In this document: positions 1 through 5,546 of the stretch, piece after piece
Position numbering within the stretch: position 1 is the first letter of the stretch
How the letters are laid out: each line of letters begins with the position of its first letter
Source of the DNA: an uncultured bacterium
GTDB lineage: Bacteria > Bdellovibrionota_C > UBA2361 > SZUA-149 > CALKYB01
NCBI GenBank assembly: GCA_938022485.1
Contig: CALIEE010000173.1
Location: 1-8,159 of the forward strand
DNA: 8,159 nucleotides
Direction: 5' to 3'
Notes under the pieces: generated by a model
The model's database searches: none
Told to the model about the DNA's origin: nothing
The model's input: the letters and a program-made list of their open reading frames with translations, nothing else
Program-made: the position numbers and the translations under genes

Positions 1-585
1 CCCAACAAATCCAATGACTGGGGAACTTTTCTCAAAAGGCCAACTAACTGGCTCGGCCTTGAAGTCTTCTGGGTTAATAAAGTTATGAATTACCTCTAGT
101 CGTTCTCCCAGACCAGCTTCAACAAACGAGCGACCTGTTTCTTTTGAGTTAGCCACAAAGAAATCGAGCCTTGATAAAAAGCCTCTAAAGGCAGGTTTTT
201 CTTTATAAAAAGCTATAAAAGCTACTGTTGGGATTCGTAGAATTTTAAGTGCTAGGATCTCTGCAGGTTTCCAGTAGATGTAGTCCATTATGTAGGCCAG
301 ATGAAACCTGTTCTTTTTACAGAATGAGAGCATCCAAAACAGAGATTTAATATAACCTAAGAGACCATTGTTTTCAGTCAGGTTCCTTTCAATGAGATTT
401 ACAGGAAGTTCTTTGCAAACTTTTTGAAAAGGTCCACCGCCTTCACCCAGTATTAGAAATATCTCAAAATCTTTAGAAAAGTGATTAATTTGAGCAATCG
501 CTCGATTAACAAAACTACCAGCCGACTTAGGGTTGTAGTAAATGAAAAGAAGCTTTGGTTTTTCGCTGCTAGAATTGCCGGGCAC
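1..585 (-). CDS. Glycosyltransferase, GT-B fold, family 4-like (N-terminal part, runs off the left edge)
   Basis: An open frame of 195 codons with no stop reaches the left edge, so the C-terminal half is missing. It begins at GTG 585-583; no ATG or TTG exists between that codon and the upstream in-frame stop at 660-658, and an AAGGAA sits six bases before it. The product opens with a Rossmann-type first strand (LLFIYY, residues 12-17) and a Gly-rich loop (GEGGGPF, 47-53). Near the end of the N-terminal domain it shows VANSK (144-148) and VIHNFI (165-170), the pattern seen where GT4 enzymes (RfaB/WecA-neighbour type 'group 1' transferases) pass into the linker. VIGFVG (190-195) is the usual first strand of the C-terminal nucleotide-sugar domain. 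The family transfers a sugar from a nucleotide donor, often in lipopolysaccharide, capsule or glycolipid assembly at the inner face of the membrane. Donor and acceptor cannot be read, because the donor-binding half lies outside the window. No signal peptide or membrane span is seen. Confidence 0.8.
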   Translation of the reverse strand, partial: MPGNSSSEKPKLLFIYYNPKSAGSFVNRAIAQINHFSKDFEIFLILGEGGGPFQKVCKELPVNLIERNLTENNGLLGYIKSLFWMLSFCKKNRFHLAYIMDYIYWKPAEILALKILRIPTVAFIAFYKEKPAFRGFLSRLDFFVANSKETGRSFVEAGLGERLEVIHNFINPEDFKAEPVSWPFEKSSPVIGFVG

Positions 586-591
586 GGTGGG

Positions 592-597
592 TTCCTT
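592..597 (-). promoter_or_regulatory. Shine-Dalgarno of the glycosyltransferase gene
   Basis: AAGGAA on the - strand is followed by six bases (CCCACC) and then GTG. It is the reason for choosing a GTG start at 585, since no ATG is available in the frame. Confidence 0.6.
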
Positions 598-644
598 GTT
601 TATTGAATTTTCAGTATATTGTCTTCTCCAGCTATTTTCTAGTA

Positions 645-659
645 AAAACCACTGGTTTT
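645..659 (-). terminator. Weak AT-rich hairpin, possible terminator of the Fic-like gene
   Basis: On the - strand AAAACC, a three-base loop AGT, and GGTTTT form a perfect six-base inverted repeat, and the right arm continues into a fifth T. It lies about 100 bases after the Fic-like stop codon. The stem has only two G-C pairs and a very tight loop, so termination would be inefficient; it may be chance. Confidence 0.22.
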
Positions 660-755
660 AGGGCTTTGTCCTGAAAAAGCTCCTAGGATTGCATCCGATT
701 CCTTGGACGACAATTTTTTCTATTATCACTCCAAATCTTACTCCCTATTTCTGGA

Positions 756-1769
756 CTACTGGTTCTTGAGGAGACAAGACCAAGAAGTCGAGCGGCCACC
801 ACCAGTGCGTTCCAACAAGCCTTTATCAGCAAGTTGAGTAAGGCTATATTTAACTGTCGAAGTTTTAAAACCAGTTTCTTTTATGATTTGGTCGCGACTC
901 GCGTTGCCCCGCGTCTTAATTACTTTGAGAATTTCTAACTGACTGCTTGGTAGTGCTTGAACTTGAGCCTTTAACGAACTTTTAACTTCTAAATTGACTG
1001 AAAGTTGAAAAAGGCAAGAACAGAAGAACTCTAGCCATGTATTAAGTCCCGCGCATGAACCGGGACATGTTCTTTCCGCTTGTCTTAACGAGGAGAAAAA
1101 CTTCTCCTGCTCTCTGAACACCGCTTCTCCAAGAGATTCACTTTCAAGCACAAAGTAGCCAGCTTCTATAAGCCTGGCTCGAGTCATGGAGAAAGCTATG
1201 AATTGATTGAGTCGGCTAAAAGGACTGATTTGCAGAAATTCTAGGTGAAGCATAGCCGCTTTTACGACTGGATGGAGCTCGTCTTTACTCTCTATAGCCC
1301 AATTGAGGTGTTTTTTTAGCCTAGATTCCAATACTAAATGCTCTAGTGTTTGAAAGAGGAAGCTTCCTGAAGCGGTCTGAAGGGGGGCTCTGGAGCTTCT
1401 AGGAAAATCAATTCCTAAGTTCTTGGCAACTTCACTTGGTGAAATGTTGGACAGTGAACTACTAGTTTTAGACTGTGTAGTTTTCAAAAATTCAACAAAC
1501 TTTGCCGCAACTGGAAAGGAAGGTGGAGCATTCAGCTGATCAATTTTTGCGGAAAGAAATTTCTTCTCTGTGAATAACTTAAGTTGACTAGAATCGAGAT
1601 GGCTTTTACAGCCATCAAGAAGCAAAAAATACCTAGTCTCTTTTTCCAAGAGTTCTTCCTGGGCCTTTGCCTCAGCCAGAGGACTTTTTACTAGCTGTCC
1701 GCAAAGGTACTCTAGCTCGGCAATCTGATTGAAAAGCTTTGGCCCAGGTCTGAAGATGAAATTGCTCAT
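756..1769 (-). CDS. Degenerate Fic-domain protein with C-terminal winged helix (probably no AMP-transferase activity)
   Basis: The product is 337 residues from ATG 1769; a TTG three codons upstream (1778) is possible, and neither start has a clear Shine-Dalgarno. Residues 166-193 read HPVVKAAMLHLEFLQISPF followed by SRLNQFIAF. This matches the Fic core HPxxxAAxxHxxFxxIHPF[D/E]GNGRxxR in the helix before the active site, in the I-PF step and in one Asn. However, the catalytic His is Ser182, and the acidic residue, both Gly and both Arg of the motif are replaced. Active Fic enzymes use the His to move AMP from ATP onto a target protein hydroxyl, with GNGR holding the phosphates, so this copy is probably inactive. 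Residues 272-330 form a typical winged helix (QLEILKVIKTRGNASRDQIIKETGFKTSTVKYSLTQL, then a wing ending GGGRSTSW), as in Fic proteins of the SoFic architecture. The N-terminal 120 residues are mostly helical and I do not recognise them; no clear (S/T)xxxE(G/N) inhibitory helix is visible. It is transcribed away from the atp operon. The frame is intact over the whole length, so it is probably still selected, perhaps as a DNA-binding or scaffold protein. Family assignment is an inference from weak motifs. Confidence 0.6.
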   Translation of the reverse strand: MSNFIFRPGPKLFNQIAELEYLCGQLVKSPLAEAKAQEELLEKETRYFLLLDGCKSHLDSSQLKLFTEKKFLSAKIDQLNAPPSFPVAAKFVEFLKTTQSKTSSSLSNISPSEVAKNLGIDFPRSSRAPLQTASGSFLFQTLEHLVLESRLKKHLNWAIESKDELHPVVKAAMLHLEFLQISPFSRLNQFIAFSMTRARLIEAGYFVLESESLGEAVFREQEKFFSSLRQAERTCPGSCAGLNTWLEFFCSCLFQLSVNLEVKSSLKAQVQALPSSQLEILKVIKTRGNASRDQIIKETGFKTSTVKYSLTQLADKGLLERTGGGRSTSWSCLLKNQ

Positions 1770-1819
1770 TGCGAGCAAGATACCAAAGAAAAAATAGGGC
1801 GCACATCAAGGATTGTCGC

Positions 1820-1859
1820 TTTGTGTATTAGCTTGGCTCTAAAACACAAATTTGGCCAA
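1820..1859. promoter_or_regulatory. Cluster of short palindromes, possible operator
   Basis: TTTGTGT (1820-1826) is matched by its reverse complement ACACAAA (1844-1850); this arm runs directly into the perfect palindromes CAAATTTG (1847-1854) and TTGGCCAA (1852-1859). The cluster lies 50-90 bases upstream of the Fic-like start, where an operator or activator site for that gene could be. No protein can be assigned to it, and AT-rich DNA produces such palindromes by chance fairly often. Confidence 0.25.
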
Positions 1860-1940
1860 TGTTTAACATGTGGGGAAAAGGCCTATCTCGCTGGAATCAA
1901 TAAGATTTTTATCAAGCTCTGATATCTCAGGGTGCCGCTC

Positions 1941-1969
1941 TTGACCCCAGCTGCGTATATCGAGATAAG
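1941..1969 (+). promoter_or_regulatory. Candidate sigma70-type promoter for the atp operon
   Basis: TTGACC (1941-1946, five of six bases match TTGACA) is followed by exactly 17 bases and then GATAAG (1964-1969, four of six match TATAAT). It would start transcription near 1976, giving a leader of about 225 bases before atpF'. It is the best-spaced pair I found in this gap, but the -10 match is mediocre and nothing else confirms it. A direct repeat GGTGCCG lies just upstream of the -35 (1931-1937) and just downstream of the -10 (1971-1977). Confidence 0.35.
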
Positions 1970-2073
1970 AGGTGCCGAAAACAGGCTATTTTGTCAGTTC
2001 TCTTGCTTTTAGGCGTTGTCAGTTTACCATGTAGTCCAGCATTGGATATTCTTGGCAGGGGCTAACTTGGGCA

Positions 2074-2083
2074 TAGATATCTA
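2074..2083. repeat. Perfect 10-base palindrome TAGATATCTA
   Basis: TAGATATCTA is its own reverse complement and lies 120 bases before atpF', downstream of the candidate promoter. It could be an operator half-pair, but it does not extend beyond ten bases and is low in complexity. Confidence 0.25.
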
Positions 2084-2115
2084 GAGTGTCCTACTGGCTG
2101 TTAGAGTTGACAGGT

Positions 2116-2139
2116 AAGCCCGAGATTTACAGGCTTTTT
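2116..2139 (+). terminator. Weak terminator-like or attenuator-like hairpin in the atp leader
   Basis: AAGCC (2116-2120) and GGCTT (2132-2136) can pair around an 11-base loop, and the right arm opens a run of five T (2135-2139). A five-base stem is too weak for an efficient terminator. It lies between the candidate promoter and atpF', so it might act as an attenuator. Confidence is low. Confidence 0.2.
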
Positions 2140-2203
2140 CTTTGCCCCTTGGTCTCTAAGCAATTGAAAGAAGGGCCGCTGAATAGTTACGGTCTTAGGA
2201 ATT

Positions 2204-2656
2204 ATGGAAATAAAAGGCATATACTACATTCACCTTCTTCTCTCTGCTGGGATTTTCGTTGCCCTCTGGAAAATCGTTGGTGAAGGAATGATGAAGCCTT
2301 TCTTCGATATGTTAGCCGAGCGTGAGCAGAAAACGGTCGGGGATGAAAAGAAAGCGCAGAAAACTTTGGAACTTAGTGCCCAAGTAGCCGCGGATATAGA
2401 TTCAGAATTGCTTGAAGCCAGGGTTGAGGGCGTAAAACTTAGAGAAGAACAGCTTGCTGCTGCTCGTGGGGAAGTGGCAAAGGTCACGGATAAAGCGAGT
2501 AAAGAGGCAGAAGCGACCCTTACTGCCGGTCGTCAAGAGATTGGCACGGTGGCTTCGAAAGCCCGCTCCGATTTGGAAAAAGAGATTGATGGTCTGGCTG
2601 AAGTGCTGGTCTCTAGGGTTCTTGGAAAAGAGTCAGTAGGAAAGACGGTACACTAA
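2204..2656 (+). CDS. atpF': ATP synthase Fo subunit b' (second b-type subunit)
   Basis: The product is 150 residues, the usual size for b'. It has one N-terminal membrane span (about residues 5-23, YYIHLLLSAGIFVALWKIV), then MMKPFFDMLAEREQKT, the typical basic/aromatic junction and start of the long stalk helix in b-type subunits. The rest is highly charged, Ala/Glu/Lys-rich and coiled-coil-like to the end (about 34-145). It pairs with subunit b to make the peripheral stalk that holds the alpha3beta3 head against subunit a while the rotor turns. The ATG at 2204 is favoured because it places the membrane span at the N-terminus; the AGGA before it (2197-2200) is only three bases away, closer than ideal, so translation may be modest. 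It is the first gene of the operon, 34 bases before the favoured atpF start. The 10 kDa coiled coil alone is weakly conserved; the assignment relies on the membrane topology plus position beside atpF. Confidence 0.9.
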   Translation: MEIKGIYYIHLLLSAGIFVALWKIVGEGMMKPFFDMLAEREQKTVGDEKKAQKTLELSAQVAADIDSELLEARVEGVKLREEQLAAARGEVAKVTDKASKEAEATLTAGRQEIGTVASKARSDLEKEIDGLAEVLVSRVLGKESVGKTVH

Positions 2657-2690
2657 ATTGTTGAGTTTTCTAACAAGAGGGAAAGGCTTT

Positions 2691-3284
2691 ATGCATTTGC
2701 GAAATTGTAGACTAAGAGTGCTTGTATTGGCTGGTTTGCTTTTTCTTATTGTCGCTACGCCGGCCCATGCCGCTGGAGGAAGCGCCGACCCTGTGATGAG
2801 TTTTGTCTGGGCTATTATAAACTTTACCCTTTTCTTCTTTTTAATGCTGGCAATTTATAAGAAGCACGTAGCCCGCCTAATCCGAGCGAGAAGCGCTAGG
2901 GTGGCAGAGCACCTTCAGCGCTCTCAGAATGCCCTTGCCGAGGCAGAGCAGGAGTATGGCTCTCTTAAAGAAAAACTAAATAACATCGAAGGTGTGAAAA
3001 AGGATCTTTTCGATCGTTACAATGAGGAAGGTCGAAAACAGTCGACTTTGTTGATTGAGTCAGGAAACACCAGTGCATCTAGGATTAAGTCGGACGCTGA
3101 GCGTCAGGTTGAAACTGAGCTTTCCCAAGAATCTAAAAAGATTAGAAAGGAAGTTGTAGCTAGTGCTGTCGGCAAGGCGACTAAGCAGTTGCAAAGTTTA
3201 AGCAAGGACGATGATGCGAAGCTTAGAGCTGATGCACTTCAAAGGTTTCTCAACCAAAGCCATGCGGCTCGGCCATCGGCGTAG
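2691..3284 (+). CDS. atpF: ATP synthase Fo subunit b, with N-terminal signal peptide
   Basis: The product is 197 residues from ATG 2691. A longer frame opens at TTG 2658, but the ATG is preferred: a purine-rich GAGGGAAAGG lies just before it, and the protein then begins as a textbook Sec signal peptide (basic MHLRNCRLR, hydrophobic core LVLAGLLFLIVA, cleavage motif AHA at 25-27). The predicted mature protein starts AGGSADP, spans the membrane once (about 36-56, FVWAIINFTLFFFLMLAIY) and continues as a long charged coiled coil (about 58-185). Subunit b dimerises with b' to form the peripheral stalk between subunit a and the delta cap. A cleaved leader on b is known from deltaproteobacterial ATP synthases and is absent in E. 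coli. It would fix the N-terminus in the periplasm, consistent with b topology. It stops 15 bases before the atpH start. Confidence 0.92.
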   Translation: MHLRNCRLRVLVLAGLLFLIVATPAHAAGGSADPVMSFVWAIINFTLFFFLMLAIYKKHVARLIRARSARVAEHLQRSQNALAEAEQEYGSLKEKLNNIEGVKKDLFDRYNEEGRKQSTLLIESGNTSASRIKSDAERQVETELSQESKKIRKEVVASAVGKATKQLQSLSKDDDAKLRADALQRFLNQSHAARPSA

Positions 3285-3286
3285 TT

Positions 3287-3291
3287 AGGAG
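3287..3291 (+). promoter_or_regulatory. Shine-Dalgarno that supports the TTG start of atpH
   Basis: AGGAG lies eight bases before TTG 3300. No ATG is available near the N-terminus in this frame, and the protein from this TTG (MAKKSGKLASRYARAF) fits the family start, so the TTG is well supported. Confidence 0.65.
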
Positions 3292-3299
3292 ATATAGTT

Positions 3300-3866
3300 T
3301 TGGCAAAAAAATCGGGAAAGCTAGCATCTAGATACGCGCGAGCGTTTTTAGCTTCAGTAGAAAAAGAGCTAGGGACAAGTGGCTCACCAACGCCAGCGCA
3401 ACAAGCAGCTGATGAGCTTAAGCAGTTTTCCTCTGTTTGGGAAAAGGACCAGGAGCTTTCAAGTGTGTTGCTCAGTCCAATGTTTGCTAGAGAGCAACGA
3501 ATCACTGCCTTGGAATCTGTTGTAAAAGAAGCTGGCTTGTCTGAGATCACTAGAAAGTTTCTCAAAGTAGTCTTCCAGCGAGATAGAATATCTGCATTGC
3601 CGGAGATTGCTGAGGCTTTTTCAGTTGTAGCTGATAAAGCGGCCTCGGTTGTTAGAGTGACTGTGAGCACATCAAGAGAAATTGATAAGGTCGAAGCCCA
3701 GGGGATTGAGAAAGCTGTTGCTGGAAAGGTTGGCGGAAGCCCAGAGTTTACGTGGAATGTCGATCCGAAACTATTAGGCGGCTTGGTTATAGAATATGCC
3801 GGACAGATCTTTGACGGCTCGTTAAGCGGTCAATTAGGAAAAATTGAAAAAGAACTTACTCCATAG
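3300..3866 (+). CDS. atpH: ATP synthase F1 subunit delta (OSCP)
   Basis: The product is 188 residues, slightly longer than E. coli delta (177). The N-terminal helical domain opens with LASRYARAFLASVE, the conserved 'RYA.A' motif by which delta binds the N-termini of the alpha subunits. The middle shows LLSPMFAREQRITAL and FLKVVFQRDRISALPEI, both normal for the family. The C-terminal domain ends with DPKLLGGLVIEYAGQIFDGSLSGQL, the diagnostic OSCP/delta signature (PxLLGGxxIxxGxxxxDxSxxxxL). It links the top of the alpha3beta3 ring to the b/b' stalk. The start is TTG, supported by AGGAG eight bases upstream. It sits between atpF (15-base gap) and atpA (69-base gap), the normal place. Confidence 0.95.
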   Translation: MAKKSGKLASRYARAFLASVEKELGTSGSPTPAQQAADELKQFSSVWEKDQELSSVLLSPMFAREQRITALESVVKEAGLSEITRKFLKVVFQRDRISALPEIAEAFSVVADKAASVVRVTVSTSREIDKVEAQGIEKAVAGKVGGSPEFTWNVDPKLLGGLVIEYAGQIFDGSLSGQLGKIEKELTP

Positions 3867-3935
3867 TCGCTGCACTAGTTGCTTGGAATAAACATAGATT
3901 TTAATGAAATAAGGAAAAACGGAGAAGAGATAGAG

Positions 3936-5513
3936 ATGGAAATCAAAGCTCAGGAAATTAGCAGAATTCTGAAAGAGCAGATCCAGGACTATGATGCCGG
4001 AGTTGAGCTTGCTGAAGTGGGAAGTGTGCTTTCGGTGGGTGATGGTATTGCCAGAATACATGGCCTTGAAGGCGTTGCAGCTGGTGAGCTGCTAGAGTTT
4101 CCCGGAGAGGTTATGGCTATCGCGCTTAACCTTGAAGAAGACAATGTCGGAGCCGTTTTGATGGGGGAGACTTCCTCTATTAAGGAAGGGGACGTTGTAA
4201 AGCGAACCGGAAAGATTGCTGAGGTTCCGGTTGGTGAGGCTTTGGTCGGACGTGTTGTGAACGCTCTTGGTCAGCCTATCGATGGTAAGGGACCCATCGA
4301 AGCTAAAGAAACTCGAAGAATTGAAATTAAGGCTCCTGGTATCATGGCTAGGAAGAGTGTTCATGAGCCTCTTCAAACTGGCCTTAAGGCTATCGACACC
4401 ATGGTTCCAATTGGTCGTGGCCAGAGAGAGCTAATCATTGGAGACCGTCAGACAGGAAAGTCAGCAGTTGCCCTTGATACAATTATCAACCAGAAGGGCA
4501 AAGGAGTTACATGTATCTATGTAGCTATTGGACAGAAGCGTTCCAGTGTTGCTCAAGTGGTGGACAAGCTCCGTGAAGAGGGAGCCTTGGATCATACAAT
4601 TATTGTTTCTGCCTCAGCTTCTGAACCAGCTCCTCTTTCTTTTATTGCTCCTTATTGTGGTTGCACAATGGGCGAATATTTCCGCGATAACGGGAAGCAC
4701 GCTCTAATTGTTTATGATGACTTGTCCAAGCATGCTGTAGCTTACAGAGCTATTTCATTACTTTTAAGAAGACCTCCTGGTCGTGAGGCTTATCCTGGTG
4801 ACGTTTTCTACCTTCACTCCAGATTGCTTGAGCGTGCGGCGAAAATGAGTGATGAGCAGGGAGCTGGATCTTTGACAGCCTTACCTATCATTGAAACTCA
4901 GGCTGGCGATGTATCTGCTTATATTCCGACTAACGTAATTTCGATTACTGATGGTCAGATCTATCTTGAATCAGATTTATTCTATTCAGGTGTTCGACCG
5001 GCCATTAACGTTGGACTTTCAGTATCAAGGGTTGGTGGCTCTGCTCAGATTAAAGCGATGAAAAAAGTAGCTGGAACATTAAGACTTGACCTGGCCCAGT
5101 ATCGAGAAAAACAGGCTTTTGCTCAGTTTGGTTCAGATCTTGACGAATCTACTCAAGCCCAGCTTTCAAGAGGTGAAAGGTTGGTTGAGGTTTTGAAGCA
5201 GGGTCAATATGAGCCGATGGAAGTTGAGCTACAAATTGTTTCAGTTTTTGCTGCTAACAACGGATTCCTTGACGAGCTTGAAGTTGGTGACATTGGTGAA
5301 TATGAAAAAGAACTGCACCAGTATGTTCAGGCCAATGCGAAGGAAGTTCTCGATGCGATCCGAGAAAAGGGTGCTACTAACGATGAACAGAATGCTGCGC
5401 TGAAAGAAACAATTGGGAATTTTACCAAAGACTTCTTGTCTACTAAAGGAGCTGCTCCGGCGGCTTCAGCGGCCAAGTCTACCTCTGGCTCTGCAGCAGG
5501 GGCAGCGGCATAA
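3936..5513 (+). CDS. atpA: ATP synthase F1 subunit alpha, with Ala/Ser-rich C-terminal tail
   Basis: The product is 525 residues from ATG 3936; MEIKAQEISRILKEQI matches the family N-terminus. A TTG 19 codons upstream (3879) is open but adds sequence that is not family-like, and GGAGA (3921-3925) is placed for the ATG. Residues 1-95 form the beta-barrel domain, about 96-380 the nucleotide-binding domain with P-loop GDRQTGKS (169-176), and the rest is the helical C-terminal domain. VSRVGG (363-368) carries the arginine finger Arg365 that reaches into the beta catalytic site. CTMGEYFRDNGKHALIVYDDLSK and PPGREAYPGDVFYLHSRLLERAA are highly conserved. Alpha holds non-exchanging nucleotide and alternates with beta in the alpha3beta3 ring in the cytoplasm. 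Odd: after FTKDFLSTKG the protein continues for about 20 residues consisting almost wholly of Ala, Ser, Thr, Gly, Lys and Pro, beyond the point where E. coli alpha (513 residues, with an internal insertion absent here) ends. It is otherwise ordinary. Confidence 0.99.
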   Translation: MEIKAQEISRILKEQIQDYDAGVELAEVGSVLSVGDGIARIHGLEGVAAGELLEFPGEVMAIALNLEEDNVGAVLMGETSSIKEGDVVKRTGKIAEVPVGEALVGRVVNALGQPIDGKGPIEAKETRRIEIKAPGIMARKSVHEPLQTGLKAIDTMVPIGRGQRELIIGDRQTGKSAVALDTIINQKGKGVTCIYVAIGQKRSSVAQVVDKLREEGALDHTIIVSASASEPAPLSFIAPYCGCTMGEYFRDNGKHALIVYDDLSKHAVAYRAISLLLRRPPGREAYPGDVFYLHSRLLERAAKMSDEQGAGSLTALPIIETQAGDVSAYIPTNVISITDGQIYLESDLFYSGVRPAINVGLSVSRVGGSAQIKAMKKVAGTLRLDLAQYREKQAFAQFGSDLDESTQAQLSRGERLVEVLKQGQYEPMEVELQIVSVFAANNGFLDELEVGDIGEYEKELHQYVQANAKEVLDAIREKGATNDEQNAALKETIGNFTKDFLSTKGAAPAASAAKSTSGSAAGAAA

Positions 5514-5546
5514 CACTTTGTATCCTTGAAGGGAGAAGACTTATAA

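Larger units (their letters stand above)
586..755. other. Short non-coding gap between two co-oriented - strand genes
   Basis: About 170 bases separate the stop of the Fic-like gene from the glycosyltransferase start. I see no open frame with a ribosome binding site here. The gap holds one small hairpin (645-659). Its length suggests that the two genes are not tightly co-translated and that the glycosyltransferase may have its own promoter, but I could not identify a convincing -35/-10 pair. Confidence 0.5.
1770..2203. other. Divergent intergenic region upstream of the atp operon
   Basis: These roughly 430 bases lie between the starts of two divergent genes and contain no frame that looks like a real protein. 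They should hold promoters for both directions. Visible structure: an inverted repeat TTTGTGT/ACACAAA (1820-1826 and 1844-1850, 17-base loop), the overlapping palindromes CAAATTTG (1847-1854) and TTGGCCAA (1852-1859), ACATGT (1866-1871), a direct repeat GGTGCCG spaced exactly 40 bases (1931 and 1971), a 10-base palindrome TAGATATCTA (2074-2083), and a small hairpin followed by five T (2116-2139). I see no tRNA, riboswitch or insertion sequence end. Confidence 0.6.

Noticed and set aside
2107..2135. A perfect TTGACA (2107-2112) considered as the -35 of the atp promoter
   Set aside because: No acceptable -10 follows at 15-19 bases (the hexamer at 17 bases is CAGGCT), so the pair at 1941-1969 is preferred.
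1770..2203. Chromosome origin features (DnaA boxes), since atp operons of related lineages often lie near oriC and parAB
   Set aside because: Only poor matches to the DnaA box were seen (seven of nine bases at best), and no par or dnaA/gidA genes are in the window.
2086..2283. A 65-codon + strand frame with GTG start that overlaps the start of atpF'
   Set aside because: It has no ribosome binding site, runs 80 bases into atpF' in another frame, and its protein has no recognisable pattern; it is most likely leader DNA plus an out-of-frame reading.
2230..2487. - strand open frame inside atpF'
   Set aside because: It is antisense to a well supported gene, Ser/Ala-rich as expected from the reverse of Glu/Lys/Ala-rich coding DNA, and has no own signals. 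The same holds for the - strand frames inside atpH, atpA, atpG and atpD.
2658..2690. Longer atpF start at TTG 2658
   Set aside because: It would put 11 residues in front of an excellent signal peptide, and it lies one base after the atpF' stop without its own Shine-Dalgarno; ATG 2691 is better.
3879..3935. Longer atpA start at TTG 3879
   Set aside because: The added 19 residues are not family-like, and the ATG at 3936 matches the usual alpha N-terminus with GGAGA upstream.
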